Positions 44,888-56,905 are shown, numbered from the stretch's first letter. The stretch: DNA of 64,000 nt from Alphaproteobacteria bacterium (GCA_018823835.1 JAHJHT010000002.1:1116001-1180000), one strand, 5' to 3'. Translations and numbers: made by a program. Notes: generated from the letters alone by a model not told the origin.

Positions 44888-46708
44888 ATGGCCCCGCCAC
44901 TTCTGACGCTCGACGGCATCCTGCTGACGTTTGGCGGCACGCCGCTTCTCGACGGCGCCGAGCTGTCGGCTTCGACTGGCGACCGCATTGCGCTCGTCGG
45001 TCGCAACGGCTCCGGCAAGTCGACGCTGCTGAAGATCGCGGCCGGCCAGATCGAGCCGCAGGACGGCAAGATATTCCGCAAGCCTTCGGCGACGATTCGC
45101 TACCTGCCGCAGTCGCCGGACATGGAAGGCTTCGCCACGGTGCGCGCCTATGTCGAGGCGGGTCTCGGCCCGGCCGACGATCCGCACCGTCCGACCTACC
45201 TGCTCGACCATCTCGGCCTGACAGGCGAAGAGGATCCCGAGCAACTTTCCGGTGGCGAGGCAAGACGCGCCGCCCTTGCCCGCGTCATGGCGCCCGAGCC
45301 CGACATCCTGCTGCTCGACGAACCGACCAACCATCTCGACCTCGCGACAATCGAGTGGCTGGAAGACGAACTCAACCGCTCCTCATCGGCGCTTGTCGTC
45401 ATTTCGCACGACCGGCGCTTCCTGGAACGGGTAAGCCGGGCAACCGTGTGGCTGGACCGTGGACGCACGCGACGCCTCGAGAAGGGTTTCGCGCATTACG
45501 AAGAATGGCGCGACACCATCCTGGAGGAAGAGGAGCGCGAACAGCACAAGCTGGGCCGCCAGATCGTGCGCGAGGAGCACTGGTTGCGCTATGGCGTGAC
45601 CGCGCGGCGCAAGCGCAACATGCGCAGGCTCGGCGAACTCCAGACAATGCGCAGCCGGTTCCGCGGTCATCGCGGCGCGGAGGGCGTGGCGACGATCCAG
45701 GCAAGCGATGCCAACGAGTCCGGCAAGCTGGTCATCGAGGCGCGCAACATCGCCAAGAGCTACGGCGACACGACGATCGTGAAGGACTTCTCGATCCGCA
45801 TCCAGCGCGGCGACCGTATCGGCCTGGTCGGTCCTAACGGTGCCGGCAAGACGACCCTGCTCAAGATGCTGACCGGCGAACTTGCGCCGGATTCGGGATC
45901 TGTCAGGCTGGGCACCAATCTCGAGATCGCGGCGCTCGACCAGAAGCGGGAGGCCGTCGACCCGCAGGAGACGCTTGCGCAGTATCTGACCGACGGGCGC
46001 GGCGAGACCGTCGTCGTCAATGGCGAGGAACGCCATGTCGTCTCCTATATGAAGGACTTTCTGTTCAAGGCGGAGCAGGCGCGCACACCGGTGCGGGAGC
46101 TTTCGGGCGGGGAGAGGGCGAGGCTGATCCTGGCGCGGGTGCTGTCGCGGCCGGCCAACCTCCTGGTACTCGACGAACCGACCAACGACCTCGACATGGA
46201 GACGCTGGAGCTGCTGCAGGAACTCGTCGCAGGCTTCGCCGGCACGGTCATCCTGGTCAGCCACGACCGCGACTTCCTCGACCGCACGGTGACCAGCATC
46301 ATTGCACCCGACGGGGGCGGTCGCTGGGTCGAGTATGCCGGCGGCTATTCGGACATGCTGGCGCAGCGCGGCGGGACCAAGCTGGCGGACCGCAAGGCGG
46401 TCGCCAAGCTTCCGCAGGAGGGCGGGGGTGCCGGGCGCAGCAGCGCACAGGCGCCGAAGGCTGCCAGCAAGAAATTGTCGTTCAAGCAGAAATTTGCGCT
46501 CGAAACGCTGCCGGAGAAGATGGCTGCGGTGTCGGCCGCCATCTCGGCACTCGAGAACGACATCGCGGATCCCGACTTCTATGCGCGCAATCCGGCGTCA
46601 TTCCAGAAGACCATTGCGGCGCTTGACAAGGAGCGCAAGACACTGGCTGCCATGGAAGAGGAATGGCTGGAACTCGAGATGCTTCGGGAAGAACTCGAAG
46701 AGGGCTGA
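44888..46708 (+). CDS. ABC-F family ATPase (Uup/EttA-like)
   Basis: Two ABC domains (GRNGSGKST; GPNGAGKTT), LSGGEARRAALARVMAPEPDILLLDEPTNHLD and LSGGERARLILARVLSRPANLLVLDEPTNDLD. Confidence 0.94.
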   Translation: MAPPLLTLDGILLTFGGTPLLDGAELSASTGDRIALVGRNGSGKSTLLKIAAGQIEPQDGKIFRKPSATIRYLPQSPDMEGFATVRAYVEAGLGPADDPHRPTYLLDHLGLTGEEDPEQLSGGEARRAALARVMAPEPDILLLDEPTNHLDLATIEWLEDELNRSSSALVVISHDRRFLERVSRATVWLDRGRTRRLEKGFAHYEEWRDTILEEEEREQHKLGRQIVREEHWLRYGVTARRKRNMRRLGELQTMRSRFRGHRGAEGVATIQASDANESGKLVIEARNIAKSYGDTTIVKDFSIRIQRGDRIGLVGPNGAGKTTLLKMLTGELAPDSGSVRLGTNLEIAALDQKREAVDPQETLAQYLTDGRGETVVVNGEERHVVSYMKDFLFKAEQARTPVRELSGGERARLILARVLSRPANLLVLDEPTNDLDMETLELLQELVAGFAGTVILVSHDRDFLDRTVTSIIAPDGGGRWVEYAGGYSDMLAQRGGTKLADRKAVAKLPQEGGGAGRSSAQAPKAASKKLSFKQKFALETLPEKMAAVSAAISALENDIADPDFYARNPASFQKTIAALDKERKTLAAMEEEWLELEMLREELEEG

Positions 46709-46739
46709 CGCGCCGGTCTGCGGCACGCCTGCCAGGTCT

Positions 46740-48227
46740 TCAGCCGGCGCTGGCAGTCGTCCAGGCCTTGAGCGCCTCGTCGAACACCTTGTCGCCGGGA
46801 ATGCCCTTTTCCAGGGTGAACAGTGCGCGGCGGCCCGACTTGTAGACGATCGGCACGTCGATCCAGCTCTGCCTTCGCAGCAGCGTCATGTTGGCGTCGA
46901 TCTCCGCCTTGGTGTCGTTGAGCGCGACAAGGAAGAAGCCGTCGGCGATCTTGGCGGGAATGCCGATCAGAGGATTGCCGGCCTCCTGCTCGGAACCCTT
47001 CATGGCGACACGCAGAATGTTCTCTATGCCGCCGCCCGAAAAGCCCTCAGGCGTCAGGAAGATCATCTCGATGATATGGCTGGCCGGCAGCGACTTGTCG
47101 GCATTGCGCTTGATGGTCATGCGCAGCTGGATGTTCTTGCCCGGGATCGCCGCCTCGGCGCGGATCGCCGCTTCCGGCGGCAGGTTGGCGCCGGGCGACT
47201 CCTGGACCAGCGACCAGACGACCGAGCCTGGCTCGGCCGATCCCTCCGACGTGCCGGTGCGTTCCTCGTAGAAAATCGCCTTCTGGCCGACGGGGATAGC
47301 GGTCTCGGACGCGGCAGGCTGGCCAGCGTCGGCGCCCGCAGGAGCTTCGGCGGCCTGGTCGGATGTCGGCGCACCGGCCGGGGCTTCGCCCGGCTGCTGC
47401 GTCAGCGCGGATACGGAGGTTCCCTCGCCGACTCCTGCGCCGCCATTGGCCGGACCGGGGTTGGTCTCGCTGCCATCGGGGGTGAGCCGCTGCGTGAACT
47501 TGCCTTCCTCGGCGGTCGCGGGTGCGCCGGTCTCGGGCGCGGGAGCTTGCGGCTCGGGTTCGGCGGCATCGGGTGTCGAAGCCGCCACGTTCTGCGGAGC
47601 GTCGCCACCTAACAGGCCGCTGAAGGCGTCGCGGTTCAGCCAGACGCCGTAACCGCCGCCGGCAAGTACAGCCAGTACCAATGCGGCGACGAGGAGCGGA
47701 CCGTAGCTGCGCCGGCGAACGGCGTCCTGCCGCTGCGGGACGAAATTGTCCTGGTCGAGCTCCTCCGGCGGCGGCGCCATCGGCGCGCGCCGTTGCGGCG
47801 CGGGCGCCGGCGTGGGAGCGGCCGTGGTGCGGGGCCCGGGTGCGGCCGGAGCCGCTGACGCCTGGCGCTCCACGCCATTCGATGTCCGCGGCGGCGGCGG
47901 CGCCGGCGTTGCACGCGGCATGACGCTCGACTTGACTGCCGGTTGCGGCAGTTCTTTCGGCTGCGGATTCTTCAGCGAAGCAAAGACATTCTCGAGCTCG
48001 GCAAGCGGATCGGACGTTGCCGCGTAGTCCCGCTCGATCTGCCGAATTGCCTCCTCGAGGGTACGCTTCTGGCGATCGGCTACCGATGGCGGAGGCGGCG
48101 GGTTGATCGCGGCGAGCTTGGAGGCGATCGTGGCGCGCGCCTTCTCATAGACGCGCTCGCGCATCTCCGGGGTGGTTTCCCCGAGCCCGTCCAGCGTCTT
48201 TCTCAGAACCGCGACGAAATCTGCCAT
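46740..48227 (-). CDS. Conserved uncharacterised single-TM protein with Pro/Ala-rich linkers
   Basis: N-terminal helical segment MADFVAVLRKTLDGLGETTPEMRERVYEKARATIASKL, Pro-rich region, TM SYGPLLVAALVLAVLAGGGYGVWL, C-terminal globular domain; 75 bp downstream of purA. Confidence 0.85.
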   Translation of the reverse strand: MADFVAVLRKTLDGLGETTPEMRERVYEKARATIASKLAAINPPPPPSVADRQKRTLEEAIRQIERDYAATSDPLAELENVFASLKNPQPKELPQPAVKSSVMPRATPAPPPPRTSNGVERQASAAPAAPGPRTTAAPTPAPAPQRRAPMAPPPEELDQDNFVPQRQDAVRRRSYGPLLVAALVLAVLAGGGYGVWLNRDAFSGLLGGDAPQNVAASTPDAAEPEPQAPAPETGAPATAEEGKFTQRLTPDGSETNPGPANGGAGVGEGTSVSALTQQPGEAPAGAPTSDQAAEAPAGADAGQPAASETAIPVGQKAIFYEERTGTSEGSAEPGSVVWSLVQESPGANLPPEAAIRAEAAIPGKNIQLRMTIKRNADKSLPASHIIEMIFLTPEGFSGGGIENILRVAMKGSEQEAGNPLIGIPAKIADGFFLVALNDTKAEIDANMTLLRRQSWIDVPIVYKSGRRALFTLEKGIPGDKVFDEALKAWTTASAG

Positions 48228-48301
48228 GCTGTTGTCGACCTATATCCTTGTTCCGGCCTGTGCCTCGGCTCGTTGCTGCGACACCTTCCGGAGGGCCATA
48301 C

Positions 48302-49597
<1,296 letters not shown>

Positions 49598-49797
49598 ATT
49601 TCTTTCCTCCGGAACGTGCGGAAAACGCAGCCTTGCTGCAAATCGAACCGCCTCTATAACCGCAAGGTGTGGCGAGCGCGATAGCTGTTTGTCTGCCGAA
49701 GTGCCTCAGGCACAACGATTTGCCGACAATCGAATCATTTACTTGCCGGGCGCTGCGCCCTAGGTGCGGTTGGGTTCTTCCTCGCGGATATCTCTCC

Positions 49798-50709
49798 ATG
49801 CACCGTACTGCCTATCTGCTGCTGGTCCTTACCACGCTGTTCTGGGGCGGCAACGCCGTTGCCGGCAAGCTGGCGATCGGGCACGTCTCCCCGATGTTGC
49901 TGACGGCCCTGCGCTGGGGCGTAGCCATGGTGGTCCTGTGGCTGATCGGACACAAGCAGCTTCGGATCGACTGGCAACTCGTCAGGGGCAATCTGCCGCT
50001 GCTGATGGCACTCGGCTTCCTCGGCTTCGCGGTGTTCAACATCGCGCTCTATTCGGCGCTTCTGTATACCACGGCCATCAATGTAAGCATCGAACAGGCG
50101 GCCATGCCGATGCTGATCTTCGCGGCGAACTTCCTGCTGTTTCGCCTGCGCGTGACGTGGCTGCAGATCGTCGGCTTCGTGCTGTCGATCACCGGCGTTG
50201 CGCTGACAGCCAGCCATGGCGATCCGCGCGAACTTCTGGCCCTCAACGTCAATTTTGGCGACCTGCTGATGCTGATCGGGGTGATCGTCTATTCGGCCTA
50301 TACGGTGGCGCTGCGTCTCAAGCCGGCGATCCACTGGCAGAGCCTGATGATCGTGCTGACGGGCGTCGCCTTCATCGGAACGCTTCCCTTCGTGGCGGTC
50401 GAATTCTACGCCGGCGCCGGCATCGTGCCGGACGTTCAGGGTTTGGGCGTCGTGGCCTACACCATCTTCTTCCCCTCGATCGTGGCGCAGATCTTTTACA
50501 TCAAGGGAGTCGAGATGATCGGCGCCAACCGGGCCGGGCTGTTCATCAACCTCGTGCCGATTTTCGGGACGCTACTGTCGGTGATGATCCTGCGCGAGAC
50601 CTTCCACCTCTACCACGGCATCGCCATGGTGCTGGTGCTCGGCGGCATCTGGCTGGCGGAAGCCAGCGGACGACGAGCCGACGCGCAGATGCCGCTCCCC
50701 GTCAGATAA
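49798..50709 (+). CDS. DMT/EamA family transporter
   Basis: Ten-TM pattern, VLTTLFWGGNAVAGKLAIGHVSPMLLTALRW. Confidence 0.92.
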   Translation: MHRTAYLLLVLTTLFWGGNAVAGKLAIGHVSPMLLTALRWGVAMVVLWLIGHKQLRIDWQLVRGNLPLLMALGFLGFAVFNIALYSALLYTTAINVSIEQAAMPMLIFAANFLLFRLRVTWLQIVGFVLSITGVALTASHGDPRELLALNVNFGDLLMLIGVIVYSAYTVALRLKPAIHWQSLMIVLTGVAFIGTLPFVAVEFYAGAGIVPDVQGLGVVAYTIFFPSIVAQIFYIKGVEMIGANRAGLFINLVPIFGTLLSVMILRETFHLYHGIAMVLVLGGIWLAEASGRRADAQMPLPVR

Positions 50710-51862
50710 GGCCGGCCTTTGCCAGGTCCCGCATCAGGTGGGTGGCGCCGTAGGACCAGGCCGGGCAGTCGGTGGACAACCGCACCCGGTTGACCAGCGC
50801 TCCGAGCTTGTCCGACGAGATCGTCACGATGTCGTCGATCCTGTGGGTGAAACCCTTGCCCGCCTCGCCGCGATCCTTGGCCGGCGCGAACATCGTTCCG
50901 AGATAGAGGGCGAAGCCGTCGGGGTACTGGTGATGCGGTCCGATCGCCGCGGCGACGAGTTCCTCCGGCGAGCGGCTGATCTCTGCCATCGAACTCGAGC
51001 CGTCCAGAACAAAGCCGTCGTCGCCTTCGACTTTCAGGCGAACCACGGCGGATTTCACATCGCCCAGCGAGAAGGTCTCGTCGAACAGACGGATGAACGG
51101 GCCCAATGCCGCCGAGGCATTGTTGTCCTTGGCCTTGCCGAGCAGCAGGGCCGAGCGTCCCTCGACGTCGCGCAGGTTGACGTCGTTGCCGAGCGTGGCG
51201 CCCACGATGCGACCGGTGCTGCTCGCCAGGACGGCGATCTCAGGCTCCGGATTGTTCCATGTCGAGATCGGGTGCAGCCCGACATCGGCGCCATAGCCGA
51301 CAGAGGCCATTGGCTGGCACTTGGTGAAGATCTCGGCGTCGGGCCCGATGCCGACCTCGAGATACTGCGACCACACGCCCCGTTCGATCAGCTTCGCCTT
51401 GATTTCGGCGGCTTCGGGGGAGCCGGGCTTCAGCTTCGACAGATCATGCCCGATCAGCGAGGCGATGTCGGCACGGATGGCGTCGGCCTTGTCGGCTGAG
51501 CCGCGCGCCTGTTCCTCGATGACGCGCTCCAGCAGCGATACCACGAAGGTGACGCCAGCGGCCTTGACGGCCTGCATGTCGACCGGGGAAAGCAGGTAGG
51601 CCCCGCCTGGCTCGCGGGCGGTGGCGGCACTGTTTGCCATCACATCGGCAAGACTGCCAACGCGCCTGCCGGGAGCGGCGCGCACGAAGGCGGCCGGGTC
51701 GGCGTGCTCGCAAACGTCGCGCGATGTCGGCGCCTGCTTCGACGTGATGTCGAACACCTCGCCGTCTCGGACGGTGACGATCGCCGGGTGCGGCCAACCG
51801 TTTGCCATGGCACGCCCGAGAAATACGCCGTCTTCAGGCAGGCTCGTCTCATATCCGGTCAT
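50702..51862 (-). CDS. Fumarylacetoacetate hydrolase family protein
   Basis: EPEIAVLASSTGRIVGATLGNDVNLRDVEGRSALLLGKAKDNNASAALGPFIRLFD. Confidence 0.85.
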   Translation of the reverse strand: MTGYETSLPEDGVFLGRAMANGWPHPAIVTVRDGEVFDITSKQAPTSRDVCEHADPAAFVRAAPGRRVGSLADVMANSAATAREPGGAYLLSPVDMQAVKAAGVTFVVSLLERVIEEQARGSADKADAIRADIASLIGHDLSKLKPGSPEAAEIKAKLIERGVWSQYLEVGIGPDAEIFTKCQPMASVGYGADVGLHPISTWNNPEPEIAVLASSTGRIVGATLGNDVNLRDVEGRSALLLGKAKDNNASAALGPFIRLFDETFSLGDVKSAVVRLKVEGDDGFVLDGSSSMAEISRSPEELVAAAIGPHHQYPDGFALYLGTMFAPAKDRGEAGKGFTHRIDDIVTISSDKLGALVNRVRLSTDCPAWSYGATHLMRDLAKAGLI

Positions 51863-51926
51863 CTGGCCGCTCCCCCATTCTGCCGAGGCTGCATGGCAGC
51901 CCCGGCCCGTTCACGTCAAGTCGGAC

Positions 51927-53525
51927 CTAGGCCTCGGCTACATCGAACTGCAGCCGCTTGGCAGAATCGATCGACTTGTGGGCGCGTACCTTGGCGAGCA
52001 CGTCTTCGGGGAAAGGCGCATCGAGGTAAAGCAGCGCAATGGCGTCGCCGCCCGGCCGGTTGCGGCCGAGCTGGAAGTTGGCGATGTTGACGCCGTTCTC
52101 TCCGCACACCGTGCCGAGCAGGCCAATGATGCCGGGCGCATCGGCGTTGGTCGTGTAGAGCATGTGCTGGCCGACCTCGGCGTCGAGATTGATCCCCTTG
52201 ATCTGGATGAAGCGCGGCTTGCCGTCCGAGAAAACCGTGCCGGCGATCGAGCGCGTCTGTTTTTCCGTCACCACTGTCAGCTTGATATAACCGTCGAAGA
52301 CGCCCGACTTGTCGCGCTTGAGCTCGGTGAGACGGATGCCCCGCTCCTTTGCCATGATCGGCGCCGAAACCATGTTGACGTCCGAGACCTGCGGGCGGAT
52401 CAGGCCGGCGAGCGTCGCGCTGATCAGTGCCCTGGTGTTCATGCTGGCGGTCGATCCGTCGAACAGGATTTCGACTTCCTTGATCGGGTCCTCGGTGACC
52501 TGACCGACAAAGGCGCCTAGAACCTCAGCCAGCTTTACGAAGGGTTTCAGCCTCGGCGCCTCCTCGGCGGTGATCGACGGCATGTTGATGGCGTTCGAAA
52601 CCGCCCCCTTGATGAGATAGTCCGACATCTGCTCGGCAACCTGCAGGGCGACATTCTCCTGCGCCTCGCTGGTGGCAGCGCCAAGATGCGGCGTGGCGAC
52701 GACATTCTCCAGGCCGAACAGCGCGCTTTCCTTTGCGGGCTCGACCTCGAAGACGTCGATGGCCGCGCCACCGACCTTGCCGCTCTTGAGGGCAGCAACC
52801 AGGTCCGACTCGACGATCAGGCCGCCGCGGGCGCAATTGATGATGAAGACGCCGTCCTTCATCGTCGCGATCGAATCCGCATTGATGATGTTTCTGGTCT
52901 TCTCGGTCATCGGCGTGTGCAGCGTGATGAAATCGGCACGCGCAAACAGTTCCTCCAGCTCGACCTTCTCGACGCCGAGTTCGGAGGCCCGACCCTCGGA
53001 CAGGAAGGGATCGAAGGCGACGACGTGCATCTTGAGGCCGACGCCGCGGGTTGCGACGATGGAACCGATGTTGCCGCAGCCGATAATGCCGAGCGTCTTG
53101 CCGGTGATCTCGACGCCCATGAAGCGGTTCTTTTCCCACTTGCCGGCATGCGTCGAGGCATTTGCCTCGGGAATCTGGCGTGCCAGCGCGAACATCAGCG
53201 CGACCGCGTGTTCGGCGGTGGTGATCGAATTGCCGAAGGGCGTATTCATCACGATGATGCCCTTGCGCGAGGCAGCCGGGATATCGACGTTGTCGACGCC
53301 GATGCCAGCGCGGCCGATGACCTTGAGGTTGGTCGCTGCAGCAATCAGCTTCTCGGTGACCTTCGTCGCCGAGCGGATGGCGAGGCCGTCATACTGGCCG
53401 ATGACGCTGAGCAGCTTCTCCTTGTCGGGCCCGAGATCGGGCAGATAGTCGACCTCGACGCCGCGATCCTTGAATATCTGGACGGCGGTGGGCGACAGCT
53501 TGTCGGAAACGAGAACGCGGGGCAT
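51927..53525 (-). CDS. serA: D-3-phosphoglycerate dehydrogenase SerA
   Basis: GKTLGIIGCGNIGSIVATRGVGLKMHVVAFDPFL; C-terminal ACT domain; downstream of serC. Confidence 0.97.
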   Translation of the reverse strand: MPRVLVSDKLSPTAVQIFKDRGVEVDYLPDLGPDKEKLLSVIGQYDGLAIRSATKVTEKLIAAATNLKVIGRAGIGVDNVDIPAASRKGIIVMNTPFGNSITTAEHAVALMFALARQIPEANASTHAGKWEKNRFMGVEITGKTLGIIGCGNIGSIVATRGVGLKMHVVAFDPFLSEGRASELGVEKVELEELFARADFITLHTPMTEKTRNIINADSIATMKDGVFIINCARGGLIVESDLVAALKSGKVGGAAIDVFEVEPAKESALFGLENVVATPHLGAATSEAQENVALQVAEQMSDYLIKGAVSNAINMPSITAEEAPRLKPFVKLAEVLGAFVGQVTEDPIKEVEILFDGSTASMNTRALISATLAGLIRPQVSDVNMVSAPIMAKERGIRLTELKRDKSGVFDGYIKLTVVTEKQTRSIAGTVFSDGKPRFIQIKGINLDAEVGQHMLYTTNADAPGIIGLLGTVCGENGVNIANFQLGRNRPGGDAIALLYLDAPFPEDVLAKVRAHKSIDSAKRLQFDVAEA

Positions 53526-53645
53526 GGACGTGATCCTTGGATGAAGAGTGTTGTTGCTGCGGCGCTTTCCTCCTGCCTGCCGCCCGTCGACGTTGCGCCG
53601 CAGGACGACAGGGGAATGGCGGGGGCGCGCCGGCGGTATCGAAGC

Positions 53646-54821
53646 CTAGGCGGCGGCCTTCAGCGCAGCCTTCTGGGTCGCGAACGCCCAGTCGAGCCAA
53701 GGCATCAGGGCTTCGAGATCGGAGGTCTCGACGGTGGCACCGCACCAGATGCGCAGGCCGGGCGGCGCGTCGCGATAGCCCGCGATGTCATAGGCGGCCC
53801 GCTCCGTCTCGAGCAGCGCGGCAAGTCCCTTCACGAAGGCCTGCTGGCCGGCGTCGTCGAGCCCGGCAATATCCGGATCGGTGAAGCGCAGGCACACAGA
53901 GGTGTTGGAGCGCGTGCCGTTGTCGGCGGCCAAGTTGGCGGCCCACCGGGAGCCGGCCACGAAACGGTCGATGACCGCGGCATTGGCGTCGGCGCGGGCA
54001 ACCAGTGCGTCGAGCCCGCCAAGCGCCTTCGCCCAGTTGAGCGCGTCGAGATAGTCCTCGACGCAGAGCATCGACGGCGTGTTGATCGTCTCGCCCTTGA
54101 AGATGCCCTCGATGAGCTTGCCGTTCGAGGTCAGACGGAAGATCTTCGGCAGCGGCCAGGCCGGCTTGTAGTTTTCCAGGCGCTCGACCGCGCGCGGCGA
54201 CAGGATGAGCATGCCATGCGCGCCCTCGCCGCCGAGCGCCTTCTGCCAGGAGAAGGTGACCACATCGAGCTTGTCGAAATCGAGCTTCTGGGCAAAGGCG
54301 GCCGAGGTGGCGTCGCAAATGGTCAGTCCCTTGCGATCGGCCGGGATGAAATCGCCGTTCGGTACGCGCACGCCGGAAGTGGTGCCGTTCCAAGTGAACA
54401 CCACGTCACGGTCGAAATCGATCGTCGAGAGGTTGGGCAGTTCGCCATAACCCGCCTCGATCTTGCGCACGTCCGGGAGCTTCAGCTGCTTGACGACATC
54501 GGTAGCCCAGCCGGCGCCAAAACTCTCCCAGGCGACCATGTCGACGCCGCGTTCGCCGAGCAGCGACCACATCGCCATCTCGACGGCGCCTGTGTCGGAG
54601 GCCGGGACGATGCCGATGCGATAGTCGGCAGGTACCTGCAGCACGTCGCGGGTGAGGTTAATCGCCTGCTCCAGCTTTGCCTTTCCAACCTTGGCACGGT
54701 GGGAGCGGCCGAGCGTGGCATTGGCGAGTGCTTCGGGCGTCCAGCCTGGACGCTTCGCACACGGACCTGAAGAAAAATTGGGGTTTGCCGGACGGAGTCC
54801 GGGCTTGGAATGGTTCGTCAT
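53646..54821 (-). CDS. serC: Phosphoserine aminotransferase SerC
   Basis: [77 protein letters not shown]. Confidence 0.97.
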   Translation of the reverse strand: MTNHSKPGLRPANPNFSSGPCAKRPGWTPEALANATLGRSHRAKVGKAKLEQAINLTRDVLQVPADYRIGIVPASDTGAVEMAMWSLLGERGVDMVAWESFGAGWATDVVKQLKLPDVRKIEAGYGELPNLSTIDFDRDVVFTWNGTTSGVRVPNGDFIPADRKGLTICDATSAAFAQKLDFDKLDVVTFSWQKALGGEGAHGMLILSPRAVERLENYKPAWPLPKIFRLTSNGKLIEGIFKGETINTPSMLCVEDYLDALNWAKALGGLDALVARADANAAVIDRFVAGSRWAANLAADNGTRSNTSVCLRFTDPDIAGLDDAGQQAFVKGLAALLETERAAYDIAGYRDAPPGLRIWCGATVETSDLEALMPWLDWAFATQKAALKAAA

Positions 54822-54825
54822 CGTG

Positions 54826-54885
54826 GTTCTATCCTTCCAGATAGCAGGCCCCTCGTTGGGGAGGGGTGGCCCACGGACGGCGATA
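54826..54885 (-). promoter_or_regulatory. serC-type RNA leader motif
   Basis: Minus strand GTGGGCCACCCCTCCCCAACGAGGGGCCTGCTATCTGGAAGGATAG directly before serC ATG; CCCCTC/GAGGGG hairpin; matches position of the known alphaproteobacterial serC leader. Confidence 0.62.
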
Positions 54886-54948
54886 TTCGACCGGCGTGCC
54901 GGCGTCAAGAGGAAAGCCCCGGTAGAGCGCGCACGTTGCCATGTGCAA

Positions 54949-54977
54949 ACGAAAACGGCGGGCCATAGCCCGCCGTT
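54949..54977 (-). terminator. Rho-independent terminator of downstream outer-membrane protein gene
   Basis: Minus strand ACGGCGGGCtatgGCCCGCCGTTTTCGTTT. Confidence 0.75.
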
Positions 54978-55000
54978 CGTCCTGTCCCCGGTGCTGTTTC

Positions 55001-55846
55001 CTACCAGAGTTCGTAGCGCAGGCCGACCTTGAATTCGTGGGTCTTGATGTCGCCGCTGGTGCCCTGAGCGCCGGTCGCACCGAGTCCCGCGCTGCCGGCG
55101 TCCCATGCAAACATGTCGCCGCCGTCGATCTGGCGATACTTGTAGCCTACGTCGAGCTTGAAGTTCTGCGTCAGGTCGTAGGCGAAGCCGGCCATGAGGG
55201 CATAGGTGAAGCGCCAGCCGTCGACGCCGCCATGCTGCGTGGTGGAAACCACACCGGGCGTCGCGCAGGCATCGACGGCGCCGTCGACGCAGTAGGTCGA
55301 GTTGTTGAGGGCGGACCAGCTCACGTAGCTGTAGCCGATGCCGGCGCCGACATAGGGCGTGATGCCCACATAGGTGCCGAGATCGACGTAACCGTTGGCC
55401 ATGACGCTGACGGCGGAGACTTCCGAGTTGTCTTCGCTGCGGCAGGTCGTGTCGTCAGCCGGAGGCTGGACGCAGGAGGTGGCGCTCGATGTGGTTCCGC
55501 TGAAGTCGGCCCTGAAGCCATCGACCGTGGCGTCGGCGCGGAAGTAATCGGTGAAGCGATAGCCGAAACCGCCGCCCCATGAAAAGTCGGTGCTGATGTC
55601 CTGCGTGTCGAAGGAGGCGGCATCGTACGTGAAGCCATCATAGGTGCGATAGTCGACCTGGCCGATGCTGGCGTCGAAGACGTAGCCGACGTCGCCCCGG
55701 AGGTACCAGCCGGAGCCGACCTCGACCGGGACGTATTCGGCAGCCTGCTCGACATAGATCGGCGGATCGTAGTCAGCTGCCTGGGCGGCACCCAGCGTGC
55801 CGACCGATGCTGCCAGTGCAAGCATTATGCGCTGTGTGAATCTCAT
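55001..55846 (-). CDS. Outer-membrane beta-barrel protein (Omp25/31-like porin family)
   Basis: Signal peptide ...[41 protein letters not shown]; alternating beta strands, C-terminal [12 protein letters not shown]. Confidence 0.9.
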   Translation of the reverse strand: MRFTQRIMLALAASVGTLGAAQAADYDPPIYVEQAAEYVPVEVGSGWYLRGDVGYVFDASIGQVDYRTYDGFTYDAASFDTQDISTDFSWGGGFGYRFTDYFRADATVDGFRADFSGTTSSATSCVQPPADDTTCRSEDNSEVSAVSVMANGYVDLGTYVGITPYVGAGIGYSYVSWSALNNSTYCVDGAVDACATPGVVSTTQHGGVDGWRFTYALMAGFAYDLTQNFKLDVGYKYRQIDGGDMFAWDAGSAGLGATGAQGTSGDIKTHEFKVGLRYELW

Positions 55847-55902
55847 CTTTTCAGACTCCCGAAGTGCCGCCGTCTCAATAAGCGACCTGATCGGGAGCAT
55901 TG

Positions 55903-55930
55903 TTAACCATAGTGGTTAAGTGCGGGTTAA
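55903..55930. promoter_or_regulatory. CtrA-box-like TTAA-N9-TTAA-N7-TTAA array upstream of outer-membrane protein gene
   Basis: TTAACCATAGTGGTTAAGTGCGGGTTAA; contains canonical TTAA-N7-TTAA. Confidence 0.65.
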
Positions 55931-56003
55931 GGATAACGGCCGGTTTACGGCAAATGCGCATTTTCGCCGCGAAGCGCTTGCGGGTGTCCAGGGAAACGAA
56001 AAA

Positions 56004-56029
56004 GGCCCCGCTGATGCGGGGCCTTTTTT
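56004..56029. terminator. Bidirectional-looking rho-independent terminator
   Basis: AAAAAGGCCCCGC-TGAT-GCGGGGCCTTTTTT. Confidence 0.88.
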
Positions 56030-56048
56030 GGAAGAAATTGGTCCTGGT

Positions 56049-56825
56049 CTAGTTCAGCGAATACCGCACGCCGAGCTTGAGGTCGTGCGAGTAGAGGTCG
56101 TTGAACTTGAACCCGTCATTGGGAATGTCGAAGGCCGGGTCGTCGTTTTGCAGAACACCGGTCTGCCCGTGGCCGAGCGACACGAAGCTGTAGCCCAGAT
56201 CGATCGTCATGCGGTCAGTGGCCTTGATGCCGATGCCGGTGTGCAGGGCCCAGGCGAAGTTCCACTTGGTCTCTTCGTCGGCGTAGGCGCCGCCGCCGGT
56301 GATAATGTTGATGTCCCGGAAATTCGAGATGGTGTTGCGCGATGCGCCGATACCCGCACCGACATAGGGCGTGATGCCGTAGAAGGTCCCGACATCCGCG
56401 TAGGCATTGGCGAGGAACAGCCACTCGGACTTCTTGGCGCGGAAATCGTTGGTCGTGACGACTGTGCCGTCGTCAACCCAGTCAAGGGCCTCGAAATCCG
56501 ACTTGCCACGGTACTCGACGGTCAGGTCGCCGCGCAGGTAGTCGTTGAACTGGTAGCCGACACCACCGCCGAAGATCGGGGCGGAGCTGAAGCCGCCGCT
56601 GTCATGCCATCCGTAGGCGGCAATGCTTGGCTCCAGGTAGAGGCTCGACGTCAAACCGTCGAAATGCTGGTTGCTCATGCCGATGTGACCGCGGATATAC
56701 CAGCCGCCAACCACGGGCGGCGGCGGGATGTCGACCGGTGGCTCATAGTAGTCTGCGGCGATTGCCGGGCCGGCAACGCCGGCGAGCAGCGCGGCGAACA
56801 GTGCCTTCCTTGCGAAATCAAACAT
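56049..56825 (-). CDS. Outer-membrane beta-barrel protein (Omp25/31-like)
   Basis: MFDFARKALFAALLAGVAGPAIAADYYEPPVDIPPPPVVGGWYIRGHIGMSNQHFD ... HDLKLGVRYSLN. Confidence 0.9.
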   Translation of the reverse strand: MFDFARKALFAALLAGVAGPAIAADYYEPPVDIPPPPVVGGWYIRGHIGMSNQHFDGLTSSLYLEPSIAAYGWHDSGGFSSAPIFGGGVGYQFNDYLRGDLTVEYRGKSDFEALDWVDDGTVVTTNDFRAKKSEWLFLANAYADVGTFYGITPYVGAGIGASRNTISNFRDINIITGGGAYADEETKWNFAWALHTGIGIKATDRMTIDLGYSFVSLGHGQTGVLQNDDPAFDIPNDGFKFNDLYSHDLKLGVRYSLN

Positions 56826-56905
56826 GCGCGTCACCTCTGTATAGAATCGGAACATGTATCGTCCCGAACTCGATTGAACTCGTTAGGGATAATGAACCGG
56901 AAAAG

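Noticed and set aside
52686-54770. 694-aa plus-strand ORF across serA and serC
   Set aside because: Spans two well-identified minus-strand genes and the gap between them; low-complexity antisense composition.
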